The notes under the pieces: model-generated
Told to the model about the DNA's origin: nothing
The model's database searches: none
What the model saw: the letters and a program-made list of their open reading frames with translations, nothing else
Source of the DNA: Lonicera japonica
Lineage: Eukaryota > Streptophyta > Magnoliopsida > Dipsacales > Caprifoliaceae
Assembly (NCBI GenBank): GCA_021464415.1
Contig: CM038470.1
Location: 36,202,099-36,266,098, forward strand
Reading direction: 5' to 3'
Length of the DNA stretch: 64,000 nt
Shown: positions 34,151 to 46,091 of the stretch, in pieces
How the letters are laid out: each line of letters starts with the position of its first letter
Numbering within the stretch: the stretch's first letter is position 1
Position numbers and translations under genes: made by a program

Positions 34151-35343
34151 TGTGAGAATCCGGACCCGCGACCCGAGAGGCCGTCCTCGTTCTCGGTTTT
34201 ATTTGAAAACGTATTTTATAGAGTCGCCAATTTGTTTTACTAGAAAACAAACAAAAGATCGTACGAAGGATAATTCGAAAATGAACTATCTTTCATACGT
34301 TTGAAACCATAGTTTAAAATATACTTTGCTAGGGTTCGGGAACTACGTTACGAATTGGGAAGGTGTTAGGCACCCAATTCGCCCTTTCGGTCTCTTAATG
34401 GATCATGTATCTAATTCCTATTTTAGATATCTTCCAAGTAGTTCGAATGGTTTTCAGAACAGTCTTTTTCGGATAAATTCAATTTAAAATAATGTTTTGA
34501 AATCATACTCGAGCTTTGCGAGCGCCTACGTATTCATTCGTGGAATGAAATCAGAGTCTCGTAGTTCCTTTCTTTTGGAAACTGTTTTTGTATTTTTGTT
34601 TGTTTTCAAAACGTGTCAAAACGGATTTTAGATTTTCTTGTAAAGTTTAGAATGGACTAGTTTAGAAAACAATGAACTTCTTTGCAAGTTATCTAACTTT
34701 CTGTATTAAAAATGAATACTTAAATGCGATATTGAATTTAAGAAAGGTTGTAGAAAGACGTACCGGATGCGCTTGAAGAAGAAATGAGAACCTTGCCTTG
34801 ATTGCCTTGCTTGCTTCCTTCTCTCTCTAGAACTTTCTCTCTCTAGATTTTCTCTCTCCAAAATTCTCTCTCTAGAAATTCTCTCTAAAACTCTCTCTCA
34901 GAATTTCCCTAAAATGACTCTCTAAAGATTTTGACAGAGTTTCTACTTACTAAAAACACTATTGAGTGTTGATGCTTAAAATGAGAGCCCAAAGGTCCTA
35001 TTTATAGGTCAAAAATGCAGAAAAAAGGCCTGGGTAGCCGCGCGGCTAGGAGCCAGCCGTACGGCTAGGGAGGGAGCGTGCGACTAGGGCGTGCGGCTCA
35101 AAGCCAACCGTGCGGCTAGGGTAAGTACCAACCGTGCGGTTGGGCGCTGCCCCGCACCCCGCGACCTGACCGGGCAGGTCGATCCCCGTCCTAGTAAGCG
35201 AAGTGGCAACATGATTGCGGTAGGTTCCTAACGCGCACGAAAAACGAGGTTTTCTTAATGGTCTTCTATATGCATGATGACTCAAAAGTTGATGCGGAAT
35301 GCTTGTTAGGTTCACATGAGAGTCGTGGATTGGGGTGTTCACA
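34151..35343 (-). mobile_element. Solo LTR, Tat-related subfamily, target duplication ATTAC
   Basis: Minus-strand start TGTGAACACCCC at 35343 and end GATTCTCACA at 34151, flanked by ATTAC at 34146-34150 and 35344-35348. The U5 half carries the same conserved blocks as the TGTAGACACC family (AGAGTCGCCA, GTTCGGGAACTA, GGTGTTAGGCACCC, TTCGCCCTTTCGGTCTC), but the U3 palindromes differ. The minus-strand TATAAATA is at 34999-35006. Confidence 0.88.
35035..35141. promoter_or_regulatory. Array of AGCCGNNCGGCT palindromes upstream of an LTR TATA box
   Basis: TAGCCGCGCGGCTA at 35035-35048 (14-bp palindrome), AGCCGTACGGCT at 35055-35066, and near-palindromes at 35106-35117 and 35130-35141. They lie 30-135 bp upstream of the minus-strand TATA box at 34999-35006. 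Confidence 0.85.
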
Positions 35344-35428
35344 ATTACCAAAAGAACATGGCTAGAAATTAACTTCAAATTAAAATTCACTCTATACTTC
35401 ATGCATACTTATAAGTTGATGCAAGTTG

Positions 35429-36780
35429 GGATGAAACCAACTAAGCGGATCGTATTGCCTAGGTTGATTTTAGGGTTTTTATCAAAAATAATTTAAAATT
35501 TGATAAGCGGAATTAAAGAACTAATTAGACCAATACAATTTTCGTTATCGCTTTCAAGTTGTCTAATTTTCTTTTAAAATTCGGTCTTCTCGACCTTTGA
35601 ATTTTCAAAACTTACTTTATCCTTTTTCAAATCAATAATCTCTTTTTCAAGAAATTTATTTTTAGACTTAAATTTTGAATTTTTCACAAAAAGTTTTTAA
35701 CATTCTAGTAAAAAAGCGTTATAGGTCGATTTAAGATCCGGAAAATCTTCGTCATCATCATAAAGTGAATTCATGAAATTATTCATAGTAGCCATGAAAA
35801 ACCAAACAAATCAAAGCAGACAAATAGATACAATTCAACCTAGATGCAATTCCTAGCAAATTAAGGAAACCTGCTCTGATACCAATTGATGAAACCAACT
35901 CGGGGGATCGTATTGCCTAGGTTAGATTTTAGGGTTTTTATCAAAAATAATTTGAAATTTGATAAGCGGAATTAAAACCCTAGGTCTACTTAATTTTACT
36001 GTCGAAACCTGTGTTGTTTTGTCTGGCAAATAAATCAATCAAGTAATCACAAAAATCAATCACACAACACCAGGAATTTACTAGGTATCCCTACTTACAT
36101 AGGACTAATCCTCAGGACTAACCGACAGTGCTTTACTATGATCAAAATGGAATTACAAACTCGATGACTTACAAAAATTGGTTCCCTACAATTTAGGCAA
36201 CAGTCTCGTCAATCCCTTGAACGTAGAATCCAACCGCAGCTGACTTAGCGCAGCTGACTTGGCGTAGCTGACTTAGCCTAGCGCTTCCCGCTTTTCCGGT
36301 TTACCCGTCGCCTCCTTCCATGCACTTGATCATAATCCTTCACTCCCATCTGCGATCTCACTTATCGCGCGTTAGCCACTTCGCTCACCCCGTCTCCAAT
36401 CGCAACCGAAGACACTCTCGCAGGACCGCTAACGTTTGAAACCCTAGTTCTTAAAATTGAAGAATAATAGGATCTCCTATGGCATGTAAACAAAACCTAG
36501 GTTGTGTTTCAAAACTCTCAAAAATTTATTCTAGCGTTTGTATATTTTTTCTCTCAAAAAGCTCTTTAGAATCATATATTTTTGACCCAAACCAATAGTT
36601 ATATTTATAGAAAAAATATAGAATCAAAGTCTTTTTTGAAATAGGTTAAAAATATTAAAAAAAGATTTTTTGCGATAAAAATTCGTGCTTCAGAAAATAG
36701 TGCCAAACAGGTACAAAAAGAAAAATATGTACCGATACAAAAACTTGAACTTTAATTCCATGCCATAATTAACTGCCGGA
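35429..36780 (-). mobile_element. Copia-like non-autonomous remnant, minus strand
   Basis: A short LTR piece (35429-35515) and a longer LTR (from 35887 to roughly 36780, end uncertain) share GATGAAACCAACT and the following 80 bp. On the minus strand TGGTATCAGAGC at 35873-35884 is an intact initiator-Met primer-binding site next to the 5' LTR end. Internally there is a short gag-like frame from ATG 35795 to TAA 35697 (32 residues, starting MATMNNFMNSLYDDDEDFPD) that continues after the stop with a Lys/Glu-rich coiled-coil-like stretch to about 35515. No pol is present. Confidence 0.7.
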
Positions 36781-37210
36781 CTATTATACATTAGCAAATT
36801 GTTTACCGGTCCACCGTGTAAATATGCGCTGCCTTCTTTTTTAATTTTATAAGACGTGGACTTGGCTAGGCAATTAATGAAAGTGGGCTTGGCCCATTAA
36901 TTTCCAATTCATTGAAGATGCAGTCTTGGGATTTAGGGTAATTAACACTTTTGACCCTTAAAGTTTGCCACTTTTCTCACTGTAGTCCTGGATCTTTTTT
37001 TTTCGGCTGAGGTATCCCCAAAGTTTGCTACGCGTCCCATACTCGTCCAAAAGTGGATGTCCCGTAAAAAAAGTGGACGAAAAACACACGTGCAAGTCAT
37101 TAAGTCAACTGTGCAAGGGCAATTTGGGTATTTTGAATTAGAAGTAAGAAAAATTTCTTTCTCCCCCTTCCCCCACCCCCTTTGTCTTCTCCCATTTCAA
37201 CCTCACCTAT

Positions 37211-37519
37211 ATGCCGCCCCATATCACTGAAATACTCCATACAATCTTAAATGATGAAGACAACTTTTCTTTTTTCTTTCGTTCCTCCTGTTCACCCACT
37301 CACCAAATATGTCGCACCTATTTTGCAAACAATGCTTTAGACCTAGTCCTTGACACCGCGAGCAACAAACTCCGGCCAAGCATCAACTATTATATACCGA
37401 TGGTCGTCCGTGGTAGAGGAGGTGGGCTCACACTAGCCAGTACGAGGAACAAGACATGCCCTCTTGACGTCATTCAAGAAACATGCATCGATTTTCCAAA
37501 TCTACTCTTCTGTTTGTAA
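37211..37519 (+). pseudogene. Captured Kunitz-type protease inhibitor fragment
   Basis: Open frame of 102 residues. Residues 44-90 (37340-37480) match the N-terminal part of Kunitz/miraculin-type inhibitors: VLDTASNKLRPSINYYI, RGRGGGLTLAS and CPLDVIQ, including the first conserved Cys. The residues before and after do not fit the family, and the reactive-site loop and C-terminal half are missing. The fragment stops where a 20-bp sequence begins (37478-37497) that recurs at 38340-38359. Without a signal peptide or a complete fold, it is unlikely to be an active inhibitor. Confidence 0.75.
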
Positions 37520-37742
37520 GGATTCCCCCATTAGCATTTCCCACATATTCATTCATTAATTGTCTCTCTCAACAAACAAGCCACTCTTTACCCAAAAACC
37601 CATCTCTATATTTTCATAATTTACATATATATAAAGAGAAAATGTCATAGACTTAGAGAGAGAAACACCCACCGGAAAAAATGGCGATTATTGGAAAATA
37701 TATTAGAAAAATATATATATATATATATATACACACATAAAT

Positions 37743-38292
37743 ATGCCAGAAGATATATTACCCACCATAGTTGTTGATGAAGAAAACACCACCACCACGG
37801 TGGCAAAGAAGAAGAGATCAGAGGCAGTAGTTCTAGAGAGAGAAAACAGAGTTTTAGAGAGAGAAACAGAGCCAAAATCCCCCAAACTAGTCATTGTGGG
37901 TCGCTATAGATCTCAATCCACCACCCAGAGAGTTATGCCCACAACAACTTTCGCATTCGCCGGTGGCGGAGGCAGGGAGAAGCACCTGTCGAACGGGGAT
38001 CTGTACTCTGGCAGGTTTTCCGGCAACCTGCCTCACGGATTCGGAAAGTATCTGAGGGCCGACGGGTGTATGTACGAGGGGGAGTGGAAAAGAGGGAAAG
38101 CCTCAGGAAAAAGGAAGTTCTCATGGCTTTCGGGTGCTACTTTTGAAGGCGAGTTCAAGTCAGGTCGGATCGACGGGTTCGGGTCGTTCATCGGCTGCGA
38201 TGGGGATACTTACCAGGGTCAATTGGTCGGCCGATAAGAAACATGGGTATGGACAAAAGCTTTATAGTGATGGAGATTATTATGAAACAACC
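37743..38292 (+). pseudogene. Captured N-terminus of a phosphatidylinositol-4-phosphate 5-kinase (MORN repeats)
   Basis: Open frame 37743-38237 of 164 residues, keeping the source start codon and a 5'-UTR-like region (about 37520-37742, with a TATA-like ACATATATATAAAG). MORN repeats lie at about residues 86-108, 109-131 and 132-154, with a fourth begun. The pattern [19 protein letters not shown] and [11 protein letters not shown] matches the plant PIP5K N-terminal MORN block. After TYQGQ the frame shifts; the fourth repeat ([11 protein letters not shown]) continues in another frame and ends at TAA 38290. The kinase domain was never captured. If expressed, it would be a MORN-only peptide. Confidence 0.82.
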
Positions 38293-38663
38293 TAAAATCG
38301 ATCTGAGATAAATCATACAACGATCTCTCACTCCTTAGCGAAACATGCATCGATTTTCCTCCATGACATTCCGGCATAGTTAGCTCTAGCAGTGAAATGG
38401 AGAAAACAAAAGGGGCGGGGGAAGGGGGAGAAAGAGATTTTCCTTACTTTTGATTGAAATACCTAAATTGCCCTTGCACAGTTGACTTAATGACTTGCAC
38501 GTTCGTTTTTCATCCATTTTTTTAACGGAACATCCACTTTCGGATGAGTATGGGATGCGTAGCAAACTTTGGGGATGCTTCAGCCGAAAAAAAAAGAGCT
38601 AGGACCGCCGTGAGAAAAGTGACAAACTTTAAGGGTCAAAAGTGTTAATTACCCTGGGATTTA

Positions 38664-41600
38664 AAATAAAAGAACTTTGACTTTTCAAAGTTACCTTTCA
38701 TTTATTTATTTAATTAAAAATCTTTTCATTATATATTTCCTTTTTTACTTTATTTTTGCCGTATTAAATCTGTTTGGGTACCCATTCGACTCAAATTATA
38801 GAGACAATTTTATGGAATATGTTAAACACGAAAAAAATATGTTTCCTCAATAATTTGTGTCAATTGAGATTTTTTGAATTACGACAAAGCTCAGTAAAAA
38901 TACTTAAAAATAGATTTGACTCTAAAGCTTTTTAAATACGAATTTTAAGCTCAAACACTACTTATATTTTGAATCAAATCATAATACCAATTTACCTTAG
39001 GTCCTGAACTATATGCGATTAATCCGATAAGTTCGGCGAGCTTCTGGTAAGTTCGGTGAGCTTCCGGTAATTGTCACGTCTTCAAATCTTCAATTCGACT
39101 CAAACAATTACAATATAAAAAGTGTTCTTGGCATCGGAATCAAGCCAACTAAAAATATAAACCTAACAAATTGTAAGAGATGACTTTTGTTTTCGCCATT
39201 GGTTATCCAATACGATTTGTGTTACAGAGAAATTAAGCCTTTTTGAAGCGATGAAGAAGGGTTCTTTCAAATCCCTAAAACTTTAACTCGCCAGTTTTTT
39301 TTAGATGGGCTCAAATCAGTCGTGATCCAATGTAATTAATTTTTCTACTTTTTTTTTGGAGATATTTCAACTTTAATAGTATCTTTTTTGGACATATAAA
39401 TGTTCCAACTCAGATTATTTAAAATAATATGTATTTTACTCATTAAGTATTAAACTCAAAGTGGTATTATTCTATTATACCGAGTACGTAGTTGAACAAT
39501 GTTTTACACCAAAACATTGCACAAAGTTTTTACATAAAATGCTTTTGATTATGAAGAATTGTGTTTTAGTGGCAAAGTAGTTGAAATTAATTAATTGCAA
39601 TTACTCTTTAGTGTACTAAATTTTTTTCCACAAGAGATGGTTTAGTGGCTTGTCCACCACTAGGCACTTGTTGGTCTCAAATGGTTCGGGAGCATCCTAA
39701 GTTTGAACCTCAGTAGGTATAAAACTATTGTGGTCAGCAGCATACTTAGATTCGTGAACGAGAATTAGTCATGCTTTTAATGTAACTAGTTTTTGTGCAT
39801 GTGCGTTGCACGTGGTTTTAGTACTTGACAAATGTCATTAAGTCTATTAACAAATATGTACATATTAAGAATTGAATAATTAATATGAATTAAAAATAAT
39901 AACAAATAAGCAAAACATAGTATCAAGTGTAAAATTCATTTGATTTCTTTTTATTGACCTAAAAGCCTTGCAATTTTAATGCGATCTATTACATAGCTTC
40001 CTTCTTAGGAAGTTTGTTATGAATTTATATAGAAGTCTTAATTATACAAAACACATAATTCAATACAAATTCTAACTTGTTTAATTATTTTAGCCAAGTA
40101 AAATAAAGTTTTAATTTATTTGAAATACTAATACTAATAAACAAATATACCAAGTTATACACTTATAGTCTTATACTATTTTATTTAATGTAAATCTTGC
40201 TTAAAATATTTGTTTAATTATATCAGCAAAATAGAGTAGAGTTTGAATTTATTTGGAATACTAATACTAATATAAAAATATATGGAGTTATATTGTTTTA
40301 TTTAATTTTAATCTTAAAATCTTTTATTTAAAATCAAGGGGCATATTTGTCTTCACAAAAAAAGAATAAAAAATACTTAAATTATTCGTTCTTTTATATA
40401 TCGTATAAATATAGATGTAGAGAAATCTTGAGAATTTATTTTTTTAAATAAAAAAGAAAAAAAGAAAAAGAAGTGGAATAATTTTGTATTTGATTGTGTT
40501 TTATTAATGTAATTAATGTTTGATGATGAGTATAGCATGCATTTGCTATGATTTGATGATATGCATACTAATGTTGTGATTTTAAGTTCCTAACTAATAA
40601 TGTGAATCTATAGCCCATACTATAAAAAGCTTTGACAATGATTGTTTTTTTTTAATTAACAATAAAGAGGCACCATATCTTTCAGTTTCGAAATAATATT
40701 TTTACTGGTGTCAAGTGCTTAAACACTCTCTTTTATAGAATTAGTATGAAAAACAATTATGCAATTTTTTTTTCAAACTGTATAAGTTAGAGTTATTGGA
40801 TAAAGGATGCAATTTTTATATAAGATATTGCAGTAAATTAAAAATTATCAACTTTACATATGTGTCAGCACAACGTAGTAAAAGAGATTAACAAATTAGA
40901 GTATATAATTAAAAAATTTAAAAATAATAAAAATTAAATTTAACAATTGAGTTTTAGAGGCCGCTAGATAGAGTTATATCACATCTACATCTTGTGCATT
41001 TTCTAGTTAACTTGAGGCTGAGCACTTTATATATTTTGTATAGCCTGAAACTTTGAGTAGTAGGGTTTTTATTATTAAAAGTTTGTCCACCTTTTATAGT
41101 AAAAATGATCAATTAGACGGTATGGTTTTCAATTCTCAAAGACAATAGTTTTTTTTATATATATTTTATTGTATAATTTTTTAATGAAGGTAATTTTAGA
41201 TGTTTGGTTATTGGCAATGGCGGAACTACCTTATTAATGCCCACCTTAATTTTTAGTACCTAGTTAATTTGTTGAATGAATGTTAAAAAAATAAATATGG
41301 TGGATAATAATTTATAGTTATGTATCTATATTAATAATTTTGAAAGTATTTCAAGATTATTAAAATTCCAGTTTTTATCCATATTTATATTGAAATTTTA
41401 ATTTGTTTTCATATTAATTAACTATCTATTCATAAAATATAAAGACTTTCAAGAATATAAAAAAAGTTTTGTTGAATTAATTATTATGACTAAAAGGTGG
41501 ACAAACTTTTACTATAAAAAAGGGGCCCTTCCCTCAAAATAATTGTACTATTCTAAATAGATTATACTCGAAGGACCGAGCTTCGTATATAAAATAAACA

Positions 41601-44600
41601 TATACTAAAAAATAAAATGGAGTTAGAGATAGATCTAGAATTATAACTTGAGGTGAGTAAACTCATATAAAATCCTATAATATCTTTTTCAAAAATAAAT
41701 ACTAACATTTATTTCCCGAATCAACCTTTAAAACTAAATCACAAGTTTAAAATAAATAAACATTTAAAATTAATGAAAGAATTTAACATCAATATTTCAA
41801 ATGGGACACTACCAAGTTATGACACGTATCTAACTTTAGATATAACATGATGTGCCAAGAAATTGGTACATTGAAAAGCACTAATATACACTTTGAAGAG
41901 TATATATTATTACATTTTTTATATTTTTAGAACTTTTCAGGTGTTGAGAATTAAATTGAAAAGTATTTTAATGAAGAAAATATTGACTGCGCGTAAGGCA
42001 TGTGTTCAAAAAAATTCTGGTACTGATTCGTAACGAATTTGAAGAAAATACAAGAGACGGAAGTTCTAGATCTTTGAGTTATTTGTGCATGGGCGGAAAT
42101 TTTGTTTCAATTGGAGTTTGGTGCGCGAAATTATGACCAAAATATGATCACTGCACCACATAAATAAATTCTAGCGAGAATGGGCCATTGTGATAAAGAT
42201 GAATTTCTTTGTAATAATGGGTCAAGCCCACTTGTCCAGCCACATAAACAAGCTGCAGCACCATCTCAGCAGCCACCCAGTGCAGTCAATTAAACAAGCC
42301 CATTCATTGAGCCCATGTGCAAATCATTCAATTGAGCCCTAGAGAAGCCAAGCCAAGTGTGTATTTGTATAACAGCCGTAGCAATCAAGATGGAGCGCTA
42401 CGATTATTTTTGGTAATTAAGAACTCGCCTAATATCATGCAATGCAGGGGGTATGCTTGTGATAAATAAATGGATATTAAAATGTGTTTTTGTTAAATTA
42501 TGGAAGGAGTGTTTGTATGTGACAAATTTGAGGGTGTAAATAAAACCACCCTAAATTAATGTTCAAATTACATCTCTAATAATTTTGCTAAATTAACATT
42601 TAAAATAAAATCGTACCAAAATCAATGTTTTAGATAGCCAAAAGTAATATTTAGAGTACATTTAACAGTAGTGTAAGTAATTGTTTTGTGTAAAATATAA
42701 AAAAATTGTCAAAAAATAAAATAAAATTGTCTCGAGCAGACTTTTAACATATTTGGACACATAGGAATTGTGTAAAAGTGTAATATAAAATACACAACCC
42801 ATTTACACTAACATATCAACTTTCTCTCTAGAATTTTTTTATAAAGTTTTGAAGTGTAATAATTTTTAATACAAAATACAAATTTTAATTATAGAAAATT
42901 ATATAATTTGGTATTTAATATGTGTCCCTATTTTATTGTTCTTTCCAAAATTTTATACAAGATTTAGAAGTGTATCATTAGAACATATTTTTTTTCAGAC
43001 ATCACAGTTTGTATAAAAATTAATTAACTCATAAGATTTACACCTTATTTTATACACTAACATTGAAGATGCTTTTAACAAAGATTTCACAAATTAAAAT
43101 AGAAAATATTGACAAAGTGACTTTTATAATATAAAAAACTGTGCAAATTTAATAAGAGAAGAAATGTTAGGAATGACACGGTAGAAGAATTAATAAAAAA
43201 TCAAACGGAGAGAGATAGAGCGAGCTGACTTCATATATATATATATATATATATTAATATATATATACACTAAACCACATGTATATATAATATATGTACT
43301 ATTTATATAAATCTAGTTCAAATTAAAATATAAAATAAAAATATTAAGTGGTATAATAATTAAGTAATAGATTATATCATCAAAGATCCATGATTTGAAT
43401 CATCTTACAAGTATATTTTTTAATGAGAAAAGAAATTGCATGCCTAAAATAGGCAATTCAAAAATATGATACAGTTTCGTAACAGTTAAAATTAGTCTTG
43501 ACTTTATATAATGATATAGATATATATTTTTTTTGCTGTTCCACATGTACCGATAGCTTTTAAGAAGGTTACTCAAGGTGAAAAAAATATTCAATACAAT
43601 AATTATATTGCCACATGTTATAACATATTTAATAAAATTACATATTTAATTAAATAGTAAAAAATATATATATAATTAATAGACTGAGCTATTGAATTTT
43701 GGGATGGGCTAGATGTAGACTAGATTAAATATAGTCTGTATTATATATAAATATAATTAGTAGGAAAAAAATATATTCTGAACCAGGTTGGAGCCCTCCC
43801 AGTAGGTAGAGAGCGTAGCTCGCCTCTAGGATTGGCCCACTCTATTACATTTATAAATAAAAAATGCTTTTTCTCTAATAAATTTTATATTTTATTTTTA
43901 TAAAACAGACAGTAAGATTTATGAATAAGTGTAACATTTTATTGTATCGGGTAAAAAAAGGCAATAAAATTTGTAAATAAGAGTAACATTTTACATTTTC
44001 AATTTTTTCACTATTGTGAACGGTCTTAGTCTACCAATTTTTTTTGTATATTATAATTAATTTATGATCAAAACAATAACATATATTTGGTGTGATTTAA
44101 TAAATGCCAATATTGTGATTTCAAATATGCCTAATAACATGACTCAATGTAATTGAAAAGCTGGTGCCAATGAATTTATTTTTGCCAATAAAAAGGCACT
44201 CTATTTTTTCTGCTTTACAACTTTTTTTTTAAAACAAAAAAAGTTGCTTTTACCAATGCTTTCAAAATATTGCTAAAATAAATCCGCATACACATTTTTG
44301 TTTTAATTCTCCTCCTTTTTAGTCTATTATTCTTCTCATTTCTACTCTATACCCCTAATTTAAATATAATAAATATTAGAGTGAATTAAAAATTATCAAT
44401 TTAAGAATCATAAATGGATACAGAGGTTTTAAAAAATATATTAAATATAATTACCATCTTTTGTCAAACTTCTGAGATAAGAGAACTCATTTCATTATGT
44501 TAAATATCACAACATATCATTATGTCATGTACTAGAAAGTTGTAGTTTGATCATTAAAGATAAAGAATTCCTAAAGCCTTAATTATAACTGTTAAAATAT

Positions 44601-44719
44601 TAGTGAACCAGTAACAAGTATAAGAATAATAAATCTCACCCAAAATTATGCTGATCGGAACCTGCTTCTCTCAATAGAAATCATGCTCCAAGCACGGTAC
44701 TTTTTGTCCCTATAATAAA
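38664..44719. other. Long AT-rich non-coding stretch with MITE-like repeats
   Basis: No protein-like frame. Possible short elements: an inverted-repeat unit at 41064-41531 (listed separately), and a possible 1.2-kb unit at about 39783-41010 whose ends both read TAACTAG followed by T/A and TGCA on opposite strands. An (AT)n run occurs at about 43231-43260. Confidence 0.5.
41064..41531. mobile_element. MITE-like unit with inverted ends
   Basis: AAAAGTTTGTCCACCTTTTA at about 41076-41097 is present inverted at about 41488-41510. The outer parts (GGGTTTTTATTATT on the left; the complement of a GGGCCCCTTTTTTATAG-like end on the right) are only roughly alike, and I found no target duplication. Confidence 0.4.
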
Positions 44720-44763
44720 AAAAAAATAACAAAACAAGCCATGTCTAAGGGGAGTGACTTTAA

Positions 44764-45216
44764 TGTTAATAGCATATGGAAATTCAAAGAAGATGTTATT
44801 TTAATTATTTTTAAATTATATGACTCATTTATAAATTTATCATTTAATTACAATTAGGAATGTTTTAATTAGTTAATTAGGATTATTTTATTTTCCTTAT
44901 TGTGTTTGGATTAATATTTGCTTTCTACACTATTTAAAGGGGGTAATTATATTATTTTAATTAGAGTGGATTAATAAAATTGTGAGAGTTTCTCTCTTTT
45001 GTTCTTTAAGAATATGTTGAACAAATTCGGGTTGTCTGTAATATTCATTCGACTTATCAATTGATTCATCATCATAAATTATGGTGTTATTCGCATGGAC
45101 CAAGGTTCATATCTTTATAGGTATTGGGTCACTGTGCTATCTAAATTTGATTGTAAAAATAATCTTTCATCCGTCTTGCTACGTGTTTCGCCACATTGTT
45201 GACATGGTTCATATCA
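44764..45216 (+). repeat. Copia-type LTR with primer-binding site, rest lost
   Basis: TGTTAATAGC...TTCATATCA, 453 bp, followed after two bases by TGGTATCAGAGG (45219-45230), an initiator-Met primer-binding site. A TATA-like ACTATTTAAAGG lies near 44929. About 70 bases of leader follow, then the host repeat (LINE fragment copy B) resumes, so the body and the second LTR are missing. Confidence 0.7.
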
Positions 45217-45285
45217 ATTGGTATCAGAGGTAAGTTTCTACTTTTAGATTTATATATCTTTTTATTTCTTACTCTTGTTAGGGCT

Positions 45286-46091
45286 TCAATTCGATTTTTC
45301 AGCTTCTTGTAGGCCTATATCAATCGTATAAAGTTGACTGCCTGTAGGCATAACTAATCTCCCTATCAAAGCATTTTCAAATGATGCGAGAGATTCATTA
45401 AAAACTGCATCATCAAGGCGAATAATGACTTTCTTACCATGCACAATCAGATCTGGGATAGAAGACTCGTTTACATCAATTGGGGTTTTTAAACAAGGCG
45501 ATAATAGACCGATTTTGAGGGGCAGCAATAGGCTTACCAATGGGGTCCAAGAAACCCCACAAGCACAACGGGCGGGAGGCAGAAGCAGCTGAAGCAGGAA
45601 CAACAAAAACTGTGACAGTAAAGACCATAGAACCAAACCAACACAACTAAACTAACATGGGAACCATAAACTAAGGAGACTAACCCTAATGCAACATTAT
45701 CTTTACTCAACAAAGAATCCATCTACCCATTCGTATCCTGAGCCTATCCGTAGAATTATTATGTAGTCGCCCCTCCCTCTTAAATTAGTAGTACTACCTT
45801 TTATTGAAACAATAGTTTGACATTATTGTAAAAAATTAATTTTTTTTGCATAGTTTTATTAGTTATATTGATTTGTGCCCAATTTATTTTATTTTTTTTA
45901 AAACATCCGTTTAAGGAAAAAGAATCTTAATTTAACACACAAGGTGTATCAATTTTTTCAAAGAAATGTAAATCTATAATTTATATATATATATATATAT
46001 ATTTTCGCATTTGAAGACATGCCACCTTATTATTTTCCAATAACATAAATTTACTAGCAAAGATACATCGGAGAAACTAAAATTGGCACGT
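45286..46091 (-). pseudogene. LINE ORF1 N-terminal fragment, copy B
   Basis: Paralogue of 31800-32790. The minus-strand frame ending at 45286 holds GKKVIIRLDDAVFNESL and FENALIGRLVMPTG, which resembles the opening of a DUF4283 domain (substrate-binding part of plant LINE ORF1). The start MDSLLSKDN lies at 45722 in a different frame, so there is at least one frameshift. Interrupted at 46091 by a solo LTR; the remainder continues at 47625-47740. Confidence 0.55.

Larger units (their letters stand above)
36936..38654 (+). mobile_element. Pack-MULE (Mutator-like element carrying host gene fragments)
   Basis: The terminal inverted repeats of about 250 bp begin GGGTAATTAACACTTTTGAC on both ends (36936 to about 37180 and about 38405-38654). 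The element is flanked by a perfect 9-bp duplication TGGGATTTA (36927-36935 and 38655-38663), the hallmark of Mutator-type insertion. No transposase is present. The interior carries two fragments resembling unrelated host genes (Kunitz inhibitor and PIP5K), both on the plus strand, which defines a chimeric Pack-MULE. Confidence 0.93.

Noticed and set aside
39783..41010. Possible 1.2-kb terminal-inverted-repeat or Helitron-like element
   Set aside because: Ends share only TAACTAG and a loose T/A-TGCA block; no target duplication or terminal hairpin could be confirmed.
43790..43860. GC-richer patch considered as a tRNA gene
   Set aside because: No acceptor stem, T-loop or D-loop pattern could be matched.
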